Assembly (NCBI GenBank): GCA_009692685.1
Contig: SHYS01000017.1
Span: 1 to 21,245 of the forward strand
Origin: Dehalococcoidia bacterium
GTDB lineage: Bacteria > Chloroflexota > Dehalococcoidia > UBA2979
Length of the DNA stretch: 21,245 nucleotides
Direction of reading: 5' to 3'
Part shown: positions 1-6,937 of the stretch, piece by piece
Layout: the number at the start of each line of letters is the position of its first letter
Numbering within the stretch: position 1 is the first letter of the stretch
Position numbers and translations under genes: made by a program
The notes under the pieces: model-generated
What the model was told of the DNA's origin: nothing
Database searches by the model: none
Seen by the model: the letters and a program-made list of their open reading frames with translations, nothing else

Positions 1-135
1 CGCAACCTGCGGGGTCTCGCGGACGTCGCCGAGCGCCGGGGCGATCACGCACTCGCAATGGCGCACCTGGACAACGCGCGAGATGTGTTTGGGAAGCATT
101 ATCCCAGATGCGCTGTGCTACAGACGTGGGAGTAG
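1..135 (+). CDS. C-terminal tail of a TPR-repeat protein (partial)
   Basis: Frame 1 is open from the first base to TAG at 133-135, giving 44 codons. The peptide contains a helix-turn-helix of TPR type (NLRGLADVAERRGDHALAMA, followed by HLDNARDVF), with the small/large pattern G..A...GD..LA..H...A typical of tetratricopeptide repeats. Codon use is GC-rich like the rest of the window, which supports it being coding. Only the end of the gene is inside the window, so whether it belongs to a LuxR/AfsR-type regulator, an adenylate cyclase or another TPR protein cannot be told. No terminator hairpin is obvious after the stop; bases 136-205 hold nothing I can recognise. Confidence 0.55.
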   Translation, partial: RNLRGLADVAERRGDHALAMAHLDNARDVFGKHYPRCAVLQTWE

Positions 136-205
136 AGCGAAATGTTGTCCAGTTATCTGCTCTTGCGCAGCGGACACCGATCTGACAGAACATCGAGTTA
201 CACGC

Positions 206-583
206 TCAGCGCGCGGCGAGAACCTTGCGGAGTTCATCAAGCGCTGATTTGAGACGAAACTCTCGGTCGAATAGGAGAGGTGCATCGTTCTCGCTTCCCT
301 CGTATCGGCCAGTCAGCCACGTATGACCGGCGTCGAGGTTCCATGTAAGAAGAGCTGTACAGACAGGCGTGGCGAGACATGTTCGGAGAATGTTCGCGTA
401 AATGTCAGCCTGCACCGCGAGTTTGTTACCGGAAAGTTTCAAGACAGAGACATCCATCTCCGTGATGTGGACGGTGACGCCCAAAGCGCCTAATCGCGCA
501 ATGTTTTCGCTCATTGCGTTGAGTGCTGCTGTTCGAGAAACGACATTTCCATATGTCGTCTCTCGGCCTTGGATTAAATGCAT
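206..583 (-). pseudogene. C-terminal fragment of a GH10 endo-1,4-beta-xylanase
   Basis: The 125-residue reading frame matches the end of glycoside hydrolase family 10: QMHL-like start (MHLIQGR), NIARLGALGVTVHITEMDV with the E of ITEMDV at the place of the family's nucleophile glutamate, then a WNLDAGHTWL segment (family W-G-x-x-D-x-x-S-W) and APLLFDREFRLKSA. Family members carry 200 or more residues of barrel before this point, including the acid/base glutamate, and none of that is present: in this frame a TGA lies two codons upstream of the ATG (591-589). The preceding DNA instead codes for a peptidase N-terminus in another frame. GC content is visibly lower than in the following genes. I read it as a relic or a chimeric junction rather than a working enzyme. 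Confidence 0.7.
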
Positions 584-914
584 TGTTCAACGTGGGTAGC
601 ACGCAGAGCCGGAGTGCTTTGGGTATCGAGAGATTCCCTGTCTGCGTCGCTACCGCGATCTCCTGCGCCAGCGTCGAGGTGATCACCTCCACCCCCGTGT
701 GCATGCTGCCCACGATGAGTACCGTCTGGGTGCCGGTCCCCACACACATCACGTCCAGGGGCCGGGTCTGGAGTGATGCTCCGGTGCGGACGGCCACGGC
801 TGGGGCCGTGATGTACGAGGCCACGGTATGACCAAGTGAGAGGCTGACGGAGGCAGCGAGAAGGATCACCATGACACGAAAGCGGAGGCTCAGGCTCGAG
901 GGGTGTTGCGGCAA
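426..914 (-). CDS. Truncated M14-like zinc peptidase, N-terminal part with signal peptide
   Basis: The start is TTG at 914-912, preceded by GGGAGG (minus strand, 927-922) with 7-base spacing. Residues 1 to about 32 look like a signal peptide: a short basic stretch (RFR) and a hydrophobic core (MVILLAASVSLSL). Next comes VLIVGSMHTGVE, resembling the H-x(2,3)-E zinc site of M14-type carboxypeptidases, then IPKALRLCVLPTLN, which in the family continues as NPDG. At exactly that point (about base 590) the homology stops and the DNA becomes a GH10 xylanase end in another frame. The reading frame runs on without resemblance to a stop at 426. The rest of the catalytic domain is missing, so the product is probably not functional. 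The family call rests on a short segment. Confidence 0.5.
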   Translation of the reverse strand: MPQHPSSLSLRFRVMVILLAASVSLSLGHTVASYITAPAVAVRTGASLQTRPLDVMCVGTGTQTVLIVGSMHTGVEVITSTLAQEIAVATQTGNLSIPKALRLCVLPTLNNAFNPRPRDDIWKCRFSNSSTQRNERKHCAIRRFGRHRPHHGDGCLCLETFR

Positions 915-1048
915 CCGATCGCCTCCCGCAGACCTTGATACGGGGTGAGAGAGCAGTCACACACAGGGGCGGTCCGGTGAATCTCTGCGACGATTGGTGA
1001 CGCGAGGGGGACAACGAAGTGACGCAGGCACGCCAGTCGCGGGCAGGT

Positions 1049-1843
1049 TCAGCCTCGCCGGGCCCACAGTAGGACACGAGGGAACGGGAAAAAGTACGGC
1101 CGCCGGTCACCCTCGATGGTGAGGAGCGCGGCCTCGTAGGTCTCGAGGTAGCGCGGCCAGAGGTCGGCTGGCAGCCGCGCCTGATAGGCGGTGAGCAGGC
1201 TGCCCTTCAGCCACTCGACCGCGCCGTGGGTGGACTCCATCACGTGGGGGTAGATCTGTAGCCGGACGTGTTGCTCCACGAAGCCGAGGTCGCTCAGCAG
1301 CCGCGAGTAGAACACCGCGTCTCGGACGGGATCTTCGCGCACCCAGCCCTCGAGGGCGGTCGCGAAGGGCTCCTGCTGCGCTATCTCGGCGGTGAGGCGG
1401 TGGGGGACGCCCTGGTTGGCGGGCATCTGTACGGCGATCTGCCCGCCCGGCCGCACGAGTTTCACCAGCTCCGCGAAGAGGGTCTCGTGTCCGGTCACCC
1501 ACTGGAGCGCGGCGTTCGAGAAGACGAGGTCGAAGCCCTCGGGATAGCGCCCGGGCGTGGCGCGGATGTCTTCGCGTACAAAGGTGAGGCCGGCGCCGGC
1601 GTGGGGGGTGGCCTTCTCCAACATCGCGTCCGAAGAGTCCACGCCGATCGTCTCGGCAGCCTGGAGTTCACCGTGGAGCCAGGCGGTAAGGTCACCCGGC
1701 CCGCAGCCGAGGTCCACCACGCGCATGCCGGGGCTCGGCTGGATGAGCGCAGCGAGGTCGTAGAAGGGGCGGCTGCGCTCGTCGCGGAAGCGCCCGTACT
1801 GGCCGGGGTCCCAGTTGCCGCGACTGACCGCCTCGTTCGTCAC
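1049..1843 (-). CDS. SAM-dependent methyltransferase, trans-aconitate 2-methyltransferase-like
   Basis: Class I SAM-dependent methyltransferase of 264 residues, close to the usual length of Tam (about 255), which methyl-esterifies trans-aconitate, an inhibitor of aconitase. Seen: WDPGQYGRFRDERSRPFYDL at residues 11-30, motif I VVDLGCGPGD at 42-51, an acidic residue after the second strand (GVDSSDAML, D69), motif IV-like FSNAALQWV at 108-116, and a C-terminal helical cap with YPHVMES and VEWLKGSLL as in Tam. The GTG start at 1843 is chosen because AGGAGG (minus strand, 1856-1851) lies 7 bases upstream; a longer frame up to 1966 would run into the leader of the divergent aminotransferase gene. 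Substrate specificity is inferred from overall similarity only. The gene is cytoplasmic and stands alone. Confidence 0.75.
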   Translation of the reverse strand: MTNEAVSRGNWDPGQYGRFRDERSRPFYDLAALIQPSPGMRVVDLGCGPGDLTAWLHGELQAAETIGVDSSDAMLEKATPHAGAGLTFVREDIRATPGRYPEGFDLVFSNAALQWVTGHETLFAELVKLVRPGGQIAVQMPANQGVPHRLTAEIAQQEPFATALEGWVREDPVRDAVFYSRLLSDLGFVEQHVRLQIYPHVMESTHGAVEWLKGSLLTAYQARLPADLWPRYLETYEAALLTIEGDRRPYFFPFPRVLLWARRG

Positions 1844-1940
1844 GCCTGTGCCTCCTGCAACGTGTGCGATATGCGCCGGGTTTACCATGCCGCCCACGCA
1901 CGCGCAGGGATCACCCTCGATCCCCCGAGAGGTCACACCC

Positions 1941-3191
1941 ATGCCCGATGCCACCGAGATCCCCAACGCCGCCCGCTGGGCCTACCTGCGCTCGCAGGTA
2001 CCGGCCATGGAGCGCACCACCTACCTCAACGCTGGGTTCATCGGCCCGATGTCCAACTTCGTCGCGAAGGCCTTCCGCGACCGCTTCGACCTCGAAGTCT
2101 CGCTCGGGCCTACGACACGCGCGGTGTCCGAGGACCGGATGGCGATCACGACACGGCTGAAGGAAGCCGGCGCGAAGATGCTCGGATGCGACGTGGATGA
2201 ACTCGCCATCACGGGCAACACGACCGAGGGCGTGAACATCGGCGTGAACGGCGTGGAGATGCGTCCCGGCGACCGCGTGGTGACCACGAACATCGAGCAC
2301 GGCGGCGGACTTATGCCGGCGTACCGGATGCGCGAGCACGGCGCGGAACTCGCGTTCGCGCGGATCGAGGCGGAGGACGGCCCCGGCGCGATCGTGGAGC
2401 GGTTCGACGAGGCGCTCGGCGACCACGCGCGCCTCGTGATCCTGAGCGAGATCTCGTTCTCGACGACGCAGTTGCTGCCGGTCAAGGAGATCGTGGAGAT
2501 GGCGCACTCACGCGGCGCCACTGTGGTCGTCGACGGCGCGCAGACAGCGGGCCATCTGCCCCTTGACATGCACGCGATGGACGTCGACGCATACGCGATC
2601 CCGAGCCACAAATGGCTCTGCGGGCCCGGTGGCATGGGCTTGCTGTATGTGAAGCGCGACCGCATCCCTGACATCGAGCCGGTGAAAGTCAGCGGCCGCT
2701 ATGCCGCGTCCTACGACTACGAGGGGAAGTTCGAACCGAAGCGCAACTCCGTGCTCAAGTTCGAGGTCTCCACGATGTCGTCGCCCGCGGCAGCCGGGAT
2801 GGCGGCCGCGATGGAGCAGTACCTGGAAAGCGGCCCGCAGGCGCACTGGGACTACGTGCGCTGGCTGAATCTCGAGGCCGAGCGCCGGATGGCATCGATC
2901 CCGGGGGTGGAATTGACCGGGGCGCGGCAGGAGGCGACGCGCAGCGGGTTGTTCCTCTTCAAACTCAAGGGCACCGACCCCGCACACCTCGCGTACTACA
3001 TGCAGGCAGCGGGCGGCATCGTCTGTCGCTCGGTGAAGCAGATGGACTCTGTGCGGCTGTCGCTCAACGCCTACAACAACACCGCCGACCTGGACAAGGT
3101 CGCGGAGTACGTGGAGCGTGCGGCGACGAAGGGGATCCCCGAGGACATCCTCGAGGCCGCGCGCGCCGTCGCAGCGCCAGTCGAGGCGTAG
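1941..3191 (+). CDS. Class V PLP-dependent aminotransferase / cysteine-desulfurase-like protein
   Basis: 416-residue member of the class V aminotransferase fold (relatives: isopenicillin-N epimerase, kynureninase, cysteine desulfurases). Seen: YLNAGFIGPMS near the N-terminus, TGNTTEGVN at 91-99 (phosphate binding), TNIEHGGG at 116-123, the PLP-binding DGAQTAGHLPLD at 198-209 (D198, Q201) and SHKWLCGPGG at 222-231 with K224 as the Schiff-base lysine. No cysteine-containing loop of the SufS or IscS type is obvious, so I favour an aminotransferase/lyase/epimerase over a desulfurase, but the substrate cannot be given. The ATG at 1941 follows GAGAGG (1927-1932) with 8-base spacing. It is divergent from the methyltransferase gene, and a TACCAT box at 1883-1888 could be its -10. 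Confidence 0.8.
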   Translation: MPDATEIPNAARWAYLRSQVPAMERTTYLNAGFIGPMSNFVAKAFRDRFDLEVSLGPTTRAVSEDRMAITTRLKEAGAKMLGCDVDELAITGNTTEGVNIGVNGVEMRPGDRVVTTNIEHGGGLMPAYRMREHGAELAFARIEAEDGPGAIVERFDEALGDHARLVILSEISFSTTQLLPVKEIVEMAHSRGATVVVDGAQTAGHLPLDMHAMDVDAYAIPSHKWLCGPGGMGLLYVKRDRIPDIEPVKVSGRYAASYDYEGKFEPKRNSVLKFEVSTMSSPAAAGMAAAMEQYLESGPQAHWDYVRWLNLEAERRMASIPGVELTGARQEATRSGLFLFKLKGTDPAHLAYYMQAAGGIVCRSVKQMDSVRLSLNAYNNTADLDKVAEYVERAATKGIPEDILEAARAVAAPVEA

Positions 3192-3204
3192 CACCTCGGA
3201 GGTA

Positions 3205-3572
3205 CTAGCCCGTGGCGGCGTCGAGCGTGGGAGTGGCCCAGCGGGACACAGCATCCACGAGACGGGCGTGGTCGAAGGGCTTCGGAAGCAGTGCCTCGGC
3301 GCCGTGACGAAGCACCTCGTCTTCGGTCGCATGGCCGCTCATCATCACCACCGGAGTCAGATAGCCGCGGGCGCGCAACTCGCTGATGGTGGACCAGCCG
3401 TCCATCACCGGCATCTGCACGTCCAGTAGCACGAGGTGGAAAGGGGGGTGCTGGACGACGCGGGCCAGGGCCTCGGCACCGTTGCGGGCGAACTCGACCT
3501 CGTGGCCCGCGCCGCTCCGTCGCTCGACCGCTGGTAGTCCCGCCTGACAAAGCTGTCAGGGGTGATCAGCAT
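3205..3572 (-). pseudogene. Single-domain response regulator (receiver), interrupted by a frameshift
   Basis: The C-terminal two thirds form a typical CheY-like receiver: LVLLDVQMPVMDGW with the phospho-acceptor Asp, PVVMMSGHATEDE with the switch Ser (Thr/Ser position), and ALLPKPF with the conserved Lys. The upstream in-frame sequence GHEVEFARNGAEALARV fits strands and helices 1-2, but the first strand and helix 1 (MLITPDSFVRRDYQRSSDGA) are in another frame, starting at ATG 3572 after AGGAG with 9-base spacing. Joining the two parts needs one extra base in the stretch 3508-3512 (CGCGC). This may be a sequencing/assembly indel in GC-rich DNA or a true inactivation. The usual DD acidic pair reads as PD. 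No output domain is present. The stop is convergent with the aminotransferase gene, 13 bases apart. Confidence 0.6.
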
Positions 3573-3613
3573 CGCGTCACGCTCCTGCACTCAATGCCTG
3601 GGCAGACGAAGCA

Positions 3614-3637
3614 GAGGCCCGGGTCGCCCCGGGCCTC
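3614..3637 (-). terminator. Perfect 10-bp GC hairpin, probable terminator of the small gene
   Basis: GAGGCCCGGG (3614-3623) and CCCGGGCCTC (3628-3637) are perfect reverse complements around the 4-base loop TCGC. Read on the minus strand the hairpin begins 14 bases after the stop of the 42-aa gene and is followed by TCTGCTTCGTC, moderately T-rich but not a clean U-tract. It lies before the response-regulator start. Confidence 0.55.
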
Positions 3638-3651
3638 GGTCCGCGGATCGC

Positions 3652-3780
3652 CTACCGGAAGCGGTAGGCGGTGAGACGGTGTTCCACCGTCCGGCGATAG
3701 TCCTCGCTGGCCTCACGGTGGGACGGGCGGCCCGGCCGGCCGTCACTCACCACCTGCCGGTAATACTCGTCCAGTCGCAT
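3652..3780 (-). CDS. Small protein of 42 aa, unknown function
   Basis: ATG at 3780-3778 is preceded by a perfect AAGGAGG (minus strand, 3793-3787) with 6-base spacing, and the frame runs 42 codons to TAG at 3654-3652. The protein is highly charged and soluble (MRLDEYYRQVVSDGRPGRPS, then REASEDYRRTVEHRLTAYRFR), with many Arg and several Tyr, a predicted amphipathic helix in the second half, no Cys and no membrane segment. Codon third positions are mostly G or C, like confirmed genes here. A perfect hairpin (3614-3637) follows the stop directly, so the unit looks like a monocistronic gene. I do not recognise the family. The Arg/Tyr-rich character would fit nucleic-acid or ribosome binding, but that is speculation. 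Confidence 0.55.
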   Translation of the reverse strand: MRLDEYYRQVVSDGRPGRPSHREASEDYRRTVEHRLTAYRFR

Positions 3781-3793
3781 CTGTGGCCTCCTT

Positions 3794-4080
3794 CCACGCC
3801 CGTCGGGGCCGTGCCCTCGACGAGGTGCTTGGTGCTCGCTGTTGGCGAACGCTGGGTGGCCGATGCCCCTGAGCAGGGCCCCTCGGTGGGTCTGAGAGGA
3901 GAAACGAGAAGGCCGGGAGGCTCGTCACCTCCTGCGGCCTTGCAAGTGCTCACTCGTTGGGTGGGCCAGCGTGGCGCCCCGCTGGGAAAGAGAAAACGCG
4001 CTGGGAGGAGAAAAGTAAACGAAGTCGACAAGAAATCTTTGTCCGTTTGGCACACCCCTCGAGCGAGCCCCGACCCGTTC
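3794..4080. other. 287-base gene-free stretch with a terminator and an A-rich patch
   Basis: No convincing gene on either strand. It contains a hairpin at 3909-3941 (listed separately) and a purine/A-rich patch on the plus strand at about 3979-4045, equivalent to a T-rich tract on the minus strand, between the end of the radical SAM gene and the small gene. The segment 3794-3908 is the presumed 5' leader of the small gene; I could not match it to a known riboswitch. Confidence 0.4.
3909..3941 (-). terminator. Rho-independent terminator-like hairpin after the radical SAM gene
   Basis: On the minus strand the stem AAGGCCG/CGGCCTT (7 bp) continues, after a 2-base bulge, as GGAGG/CCTCC (5 bp) around a 7-base loop. 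It is followed by CTCGTTTCTCCTC, which is T-rich. It lies about 140 bases downstream of the minus-strand stop at 4081. Confidence 0.55.
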
Positions 4081-5003
4081 CTACAGCAGTGCGATCTGGC
4101 GCTCTGGCGGCGGTGCTTCGATCGGCTGGGCACGACGGTCCGCGATGCCCACCTCCGCCGCGAGGCGCTTCACGCGCGCGCGGATCGGCTGATCCACGGA
4201 GCGGTCGGGGTTCGCACCGCGATAGAGCGAGGCGTAGCGCGCCGCCTCCTCTGGCCAGACACGGGCGAGGCCCTCCAGGAAGTGCTCGCGGGTGCCGCTC
4301 TGGAGATAGAGCGTGCGCGTCCAGAGATGCGTCGCGCCTGCATCTCGAGCGGCGCGGACGACCTCCAGCAGTTGCTCCGGGCGGTCGGAGAGGCCGGGCA
4401 GCACGGGCGCCATGCCGACGCCAGCGCGGATGCCCGCGTCTACCAGCATGCGGACAGCACGCAGGCGCTGCCTCGGCGGTGCCGTCCCCGGCTCGGTATT
4501 CCGCCAGACGTGGTCACCGAGGGTAGGCACCGAAAGGTCCACCGACACCTCCACACGCGTTGAAGCCTCCGCCAGCACATCGATGTCGCGGACGATCAGC
4601 GGGCCGCGCGTGATGATGTCGAAGGGCGTGCGGGAACGTGCCAGCACCTGGATGCAGCCACGCGTGAGGCGGTATTGGCCCTCCGCTGGCTGGTATGGGT
4701 CGGTCGCCGAGCCGATCGCCACGCCCTCGTGCTTCCACGAACGACGGCGCACCTCAGTATCGAGGACTGCCACAACGTTCGCTTGACGCGGACGGAGCGG
4801 CCATAGGCCTCGCCCGAGGGCCGATCAGCACGCTGCTCGAAGCCACGGATGTAGCAGAAGGTGCAGCGGTGGGCACAGCCCATGTACGGGTTCAGCAACC
4901 ACGCGAACGCCATCCCCTGCACGCGCGAGAGCACCGTCTTGCACGGCTCCTCGCGGTAGGCAGTCCTCGGCGCTGCGAGGGCAGTCAGGGTGCGGTCTGG
5001 CAT
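4081..5003 (-). pseudogene. Rv2578c/SplB-like radical SAM protein with one frameshift
   Basis: The N-terminal frame from ATG 5003 reads MPDRTLTALAAPRTAYREEP, then NPYMGCAHRCTFCYIRGFE with the C-x3-C-x2-C cluster motif (C43, C47, C50) that binds the 4Fe-4S cluster and SAM. It continues to GRSVRVK at about base 4782 and then loses similarity. The frame ending at 4081 picks up at once with NVVAVLDTEVRRRSWKHEGV, GSATDPYQPAEG, LTRGCIQ, TPFDIITRGPLIVRDIDVL and GMAPVLPGLSD, as in the Rv2578c/SplB-like radical SAM family (about 300-340 aa). Restoring one base near 4780-4782 (AAGCG to AAGGCG) joins both halves into one protein of about 307 aa. Either a sequencing indel or a recent inactivation. Members are often annotated as spore photolyase-related; their true substrate is not established. 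Confidence 0.75.
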
Positions 5004-5022
5004 GCCCCCATGATGTCTGACG

Positions 5023-5042
5023 CCCCCTCGAAATCGAGGGGG
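5023..5042 (-). terminator. 8-9-bp perfect inverted repeat after the YeeE/YedE pair
   Basis: CCCCCTCGA and TCGAGGGGG are perfect reverse complements with only AA between them (effective loop of four bases). It sits between the stop of the second YeeE gene (5072) and the ATG of the radical SAM gene (5003). There is no U-tract, so it may be a factor-dependent terminator or part of the radical SAM leader. Confidence 0.4.
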
Positions 5043-5071
5043 CAAGTGGCACTCCCGGAGGCGAACGCGGG

Positions 5072-5518
5072 CTAGCCGTCGCCCGTCCCGCGCGCGAGCG
5101 CCGGCAAGCGCATCGCACTCTGAAGGCGTGGGTAGGCTATGCCGAAGGCGCCCGCGCCGAGGAGCGCACCCGCGAGGGTGGCGAGCGCGTACACCTTTCC
5201 CTCGCCGATGTTCACGAGGATCGGCCCCGGGCACATCCCCGTGATCGACCAGCCGACGCCAAAGAGGATTCCGCCGAACACGTTGCCTCGATGTCCGGGC
5301 TTCGGCGTCACGATTAGGGGTGCCCCGGTGAGTGTCTTGCCGTAGCGCTTGAGCAGCCAGAGCAACGGCGCGGTGACCACCACCGCGGTGCCGAGGATCC
5401 CGTACAGCTGGAACCGTTCCAGCAGGAACATCCCCTGAATGAAGTCGTAGTCAGCGGCGCCAGAGCGGCTCAACACAAACCCGAAGAACGTGCCGAGGAC
5501 CAGGTAGACGAGGACCAT
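5072..5518 (-). CDS. YeeE/YedE family sulfur transporter, second half-protein
   Basis: 148-residue membrane protein of the YeeE/YedE (TsuA) family, whose characterised members take up thiosulfate or other sulfur species. Seen: an N-terminal hydrophobic helix with LGTFFGFVLSRSGAADYD at 8-25, a second helix at about 39-56, the conserved GNVFGGILFGVGWSITGMCPGP at 78-99 with C96 in the CPGP signature, and a final helix rich in Ala/Gly. Length fits the half-size form in which two adjacent genes replace one full-length transporter. ATG 5518 follows GGAAGGGGGG and lies 14 bases after the stop of the first half gene, so both are surely cotranscribed. The substrate (thiosulfate, sulfite, sulfide/selenium species) is not deducible. 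Confidence 0.8.
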   Translation of the reverse strand: MVLVYLVLGTFFGFVLSRSGAADYDFIQGMFLLERFQLYGILGTAVVVTAPLLWLLKRYGKTLTGAPLIVTPKPGHRGNVFGGILFGVGWSITGMCPGPILVNIGEGKVYALATLAGALLGAGAFGIAYPRLQSAMRLPALARGTGDG

Positions 5519-5532
5519 CGCAGCCCCCCTTC

Positions 5533-6033
5533 CTAGAGGATCACGCGGTAGATGATGTTGGTCGTCACGAGCCCTGCCGCCATGAACGATATCGTCGAGA
5601 CGAGGCTGGGCAGTTCGAGGTTCGAGAGGCCGAAGATGCCGTGGCCGCTCGTGCAGCCTCCGGCCAGGCGCGTCCCGAAGCCGACCAGCAGCCCGCCCGC
5701 AAACATCCAGATGACCTTCCCGCCCGGCCCCCAGCCGATGCGCTCGTCGAACATCCCGAGGTCCCAAGTCGGCGCCCAGCCGCCGCCGAGCACGGCCGAG
5801 AGCACCCCGCCGACCACGAGCCCACCAAGCAGTGGGAGCCGCCAGCCGCCCTCCGACTTGAGTGAGTCACGGTGGAAGTACGGCGCGCGCAGCACGAGGG
5901 CACACACGTCCTCGAAACCCGTGGAGACACCGAGGCGGCGGTTCGTAATGACGAGCAGCGCGAGCGTGACGGCGCTGATGCCGAGGCCCGCGATCGCCCA
6001 GTGGATCGCCTGCATGTCGTTGAGAATCAGCAT
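5533..6033 (-). CDS. YeeE/YedE family sulfur transporter, first half-protein
   Basis: 166-residue integral membrane protein, partner of the next gene. It has an N-terminal hydrophobic helix (residues 8-30), a soluble loop (34-63), then LPLLGGLVVGGVLSAVLGG at 67-85, and the signature GGLLVGFGTRLAGGCTSGHG at 113-132, with C127 in the conserved GCTSGHG. Half-size YeeE/YedE proteins usually come as one GCTSGHG-type and one CPGP-type polypeptide, exactly as found here. ATG at 6033 is preceded by GAGGAGGAG with suitable spacing. A TATCAT box on the minus strand (6068-6063) is a candidate -10. The pair is divergent from the hydrolase-selenoprotein operon, which may hint at a shared sulfur/selenium theme, but that is only context. 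Confidence 0.82.
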   Translation of the reverse strand: MLILNDMQAIHWAIAGLGISAVTLALLVITNRRLGVSTGFEDVCALVLRAPYFHRDSLKSEGGWRLPLLGGLVVGGVLSAVLGGGWAPTWDLGMFDERIGWGPGGKVIWMFAGGLLVGFGTRLAGGCTSGHGIFGLSNLELPSLVSTISFMAAGLVTTNIIYRVIL

Positions 6034-6062
6034 CGAGGGCTCCTCCTCACAATCTGGGCGAA

Positions 6063-6068
6063 ATGATA
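6063..6068 (-). promoter_or_regulatory. Candidate -10 box (TATCAT) for the YeeE/YedE pair
   Basis: TATCAT on the minus strand about 30 bases upstream of the ATG at 6033. No good -35 match was found, so this is weak. Confidence 0.25.
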
Positions 6069-6154
6069 CGCGCCAGCGCGGGTGACTTTGTCCGGTGCTT
6101 CACAAACCGGCCTCAGCGGCGCGTACCATCCCGGCGCAGCCTAGGAGGCCCCCC

Positions 6155-6937
6155 ATGCCATCTTCCAGTACCCGTTGGGGTAACCGTGTCCGACTCGATG
6201 GCGGCATCGAGGAGCGCTCGATCACCGTCGACCGCGGGACCGGCACGGTGCCGGGACTGCTGTGGACGAAGGTTGGTGCGGGACGCTCGCCGCTGGTGCT
6301 GGTCGGGCACGGCGGGAGCGGGAAGAAGGACGCCGCGAACAACCTCGCCACCCGCGACTTCCTTACGGGGCAGCGCGGCATCGCCACGCTCGCCATCGAC
6401 GGCCCGGCGCACGGCGACCGCGGCCCGGTGACCGACACGAGCCACCCCGCCTACACCGAGATGTGGAAGAACCTGCGCGTCATCGATGAGATGAACGAGG
6501 ACTGGCGCGCCACCCTCGACGCTGCGCTGGCGCTTGGTGAGTTCGACTCGGGCGCCATCGGCTACTACGGGCTGTCGATGGGGACGCTGTTCGGGCTGCC
6601 ACTGGTGGCGTTCGAGCCGCGGATCGCGGTCGCCGTCCTCGGCCTCTGCGGCGTCCGAGGCACCTCGATCGACCGGTTCGGGAACGCGGCGCGGCTGGCG
6701 GCGGACGCACCTCGCGTCACCTGCCCGCTGATGTACCACGTGCAGTGGGACGACGAACGCTTCGAGCGCGAGAGCGCCTTCGAGTTGTACGGGATGCTCG
6801 CGTCCACCGACAAACGGCTGCAGTCCACGCCCGGCCCGCACGCCAGCATGGGCATCGAGGCGCGCAACACGATCCAGTCGTTCCTCGCCGCACGGCTGGA
6901 GGCGCTCCATGCCACCTCGGCAGTCGGCGCGCGATGA
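6155..6937 (+). CDS. Alpha/beta hydrolase, dienelactone-hydrolase-like
   Basis: 260-residue soluble alpha/beta hydrolase. Seen: LVLVGHGGSGKK at 47-58 (oxyanion region), LAIDGPAHGDRG at 79-90, the nucleophile elbow YYGLSMGT at 137-144 with S141 in G-x-S-x-G, a late acid in VQWDDE (D199 or D200) and H229 in GPHAS, giving a plausible Ser-Asp-His triad. It resembles the dienelactone hydrolase/acetyl-esterase group. The ATG at 6155 follows AGGAGG (6143-6148) with 6-base spacing; the longer frame from 6095 lacks such a site. Its TGA overlaps the ATG of the MBL-fold gene (ATGA at 6934), so the two are translationally coupled, and they form the start of the operon ending with the selenoprotein. Natural substrate unknown. 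Confidence 0.8.
   Translation: MPSSSTRWGNRVRLDGGIEERSITVDRGTGTVPGLLWTKVGAGRSPLVLVGHGGSGKKDAANNLATRDFLTGQRGIATLAIDGPAHGDRGPVTDTSHPAYTEMWKNLRVIDEMNEDWRATLDAALALGEFDSGAIGYYGLSMGTLFGLPLVAFEPRIAVAVLGLCGVRGTSIDRFGNAARLAADAPRVTCPLMYHVQWDDERFERESAFELYGMLASTDKRLQSTPGPHASMGIEARNTIQSFLAARLEALHATSAVGAR

Noticed and set aside
1815..1966. Longer start sites of the methyltransferase (1966) and aminotransferase (1815)
   Set aside because: Both would overlap the divergent neighbour's leader and lack ribosome binding sites, while GTG 1843 and ATG 1941 each have one at good spacing.
3543..3560. Palindrome CCTGACA-AAGC-TGTCAGG as operator or terminator
   Set aside because: It falls inside the likely coding start of the response regulator and has no T-tract, so chance within coding sequence is simpler.
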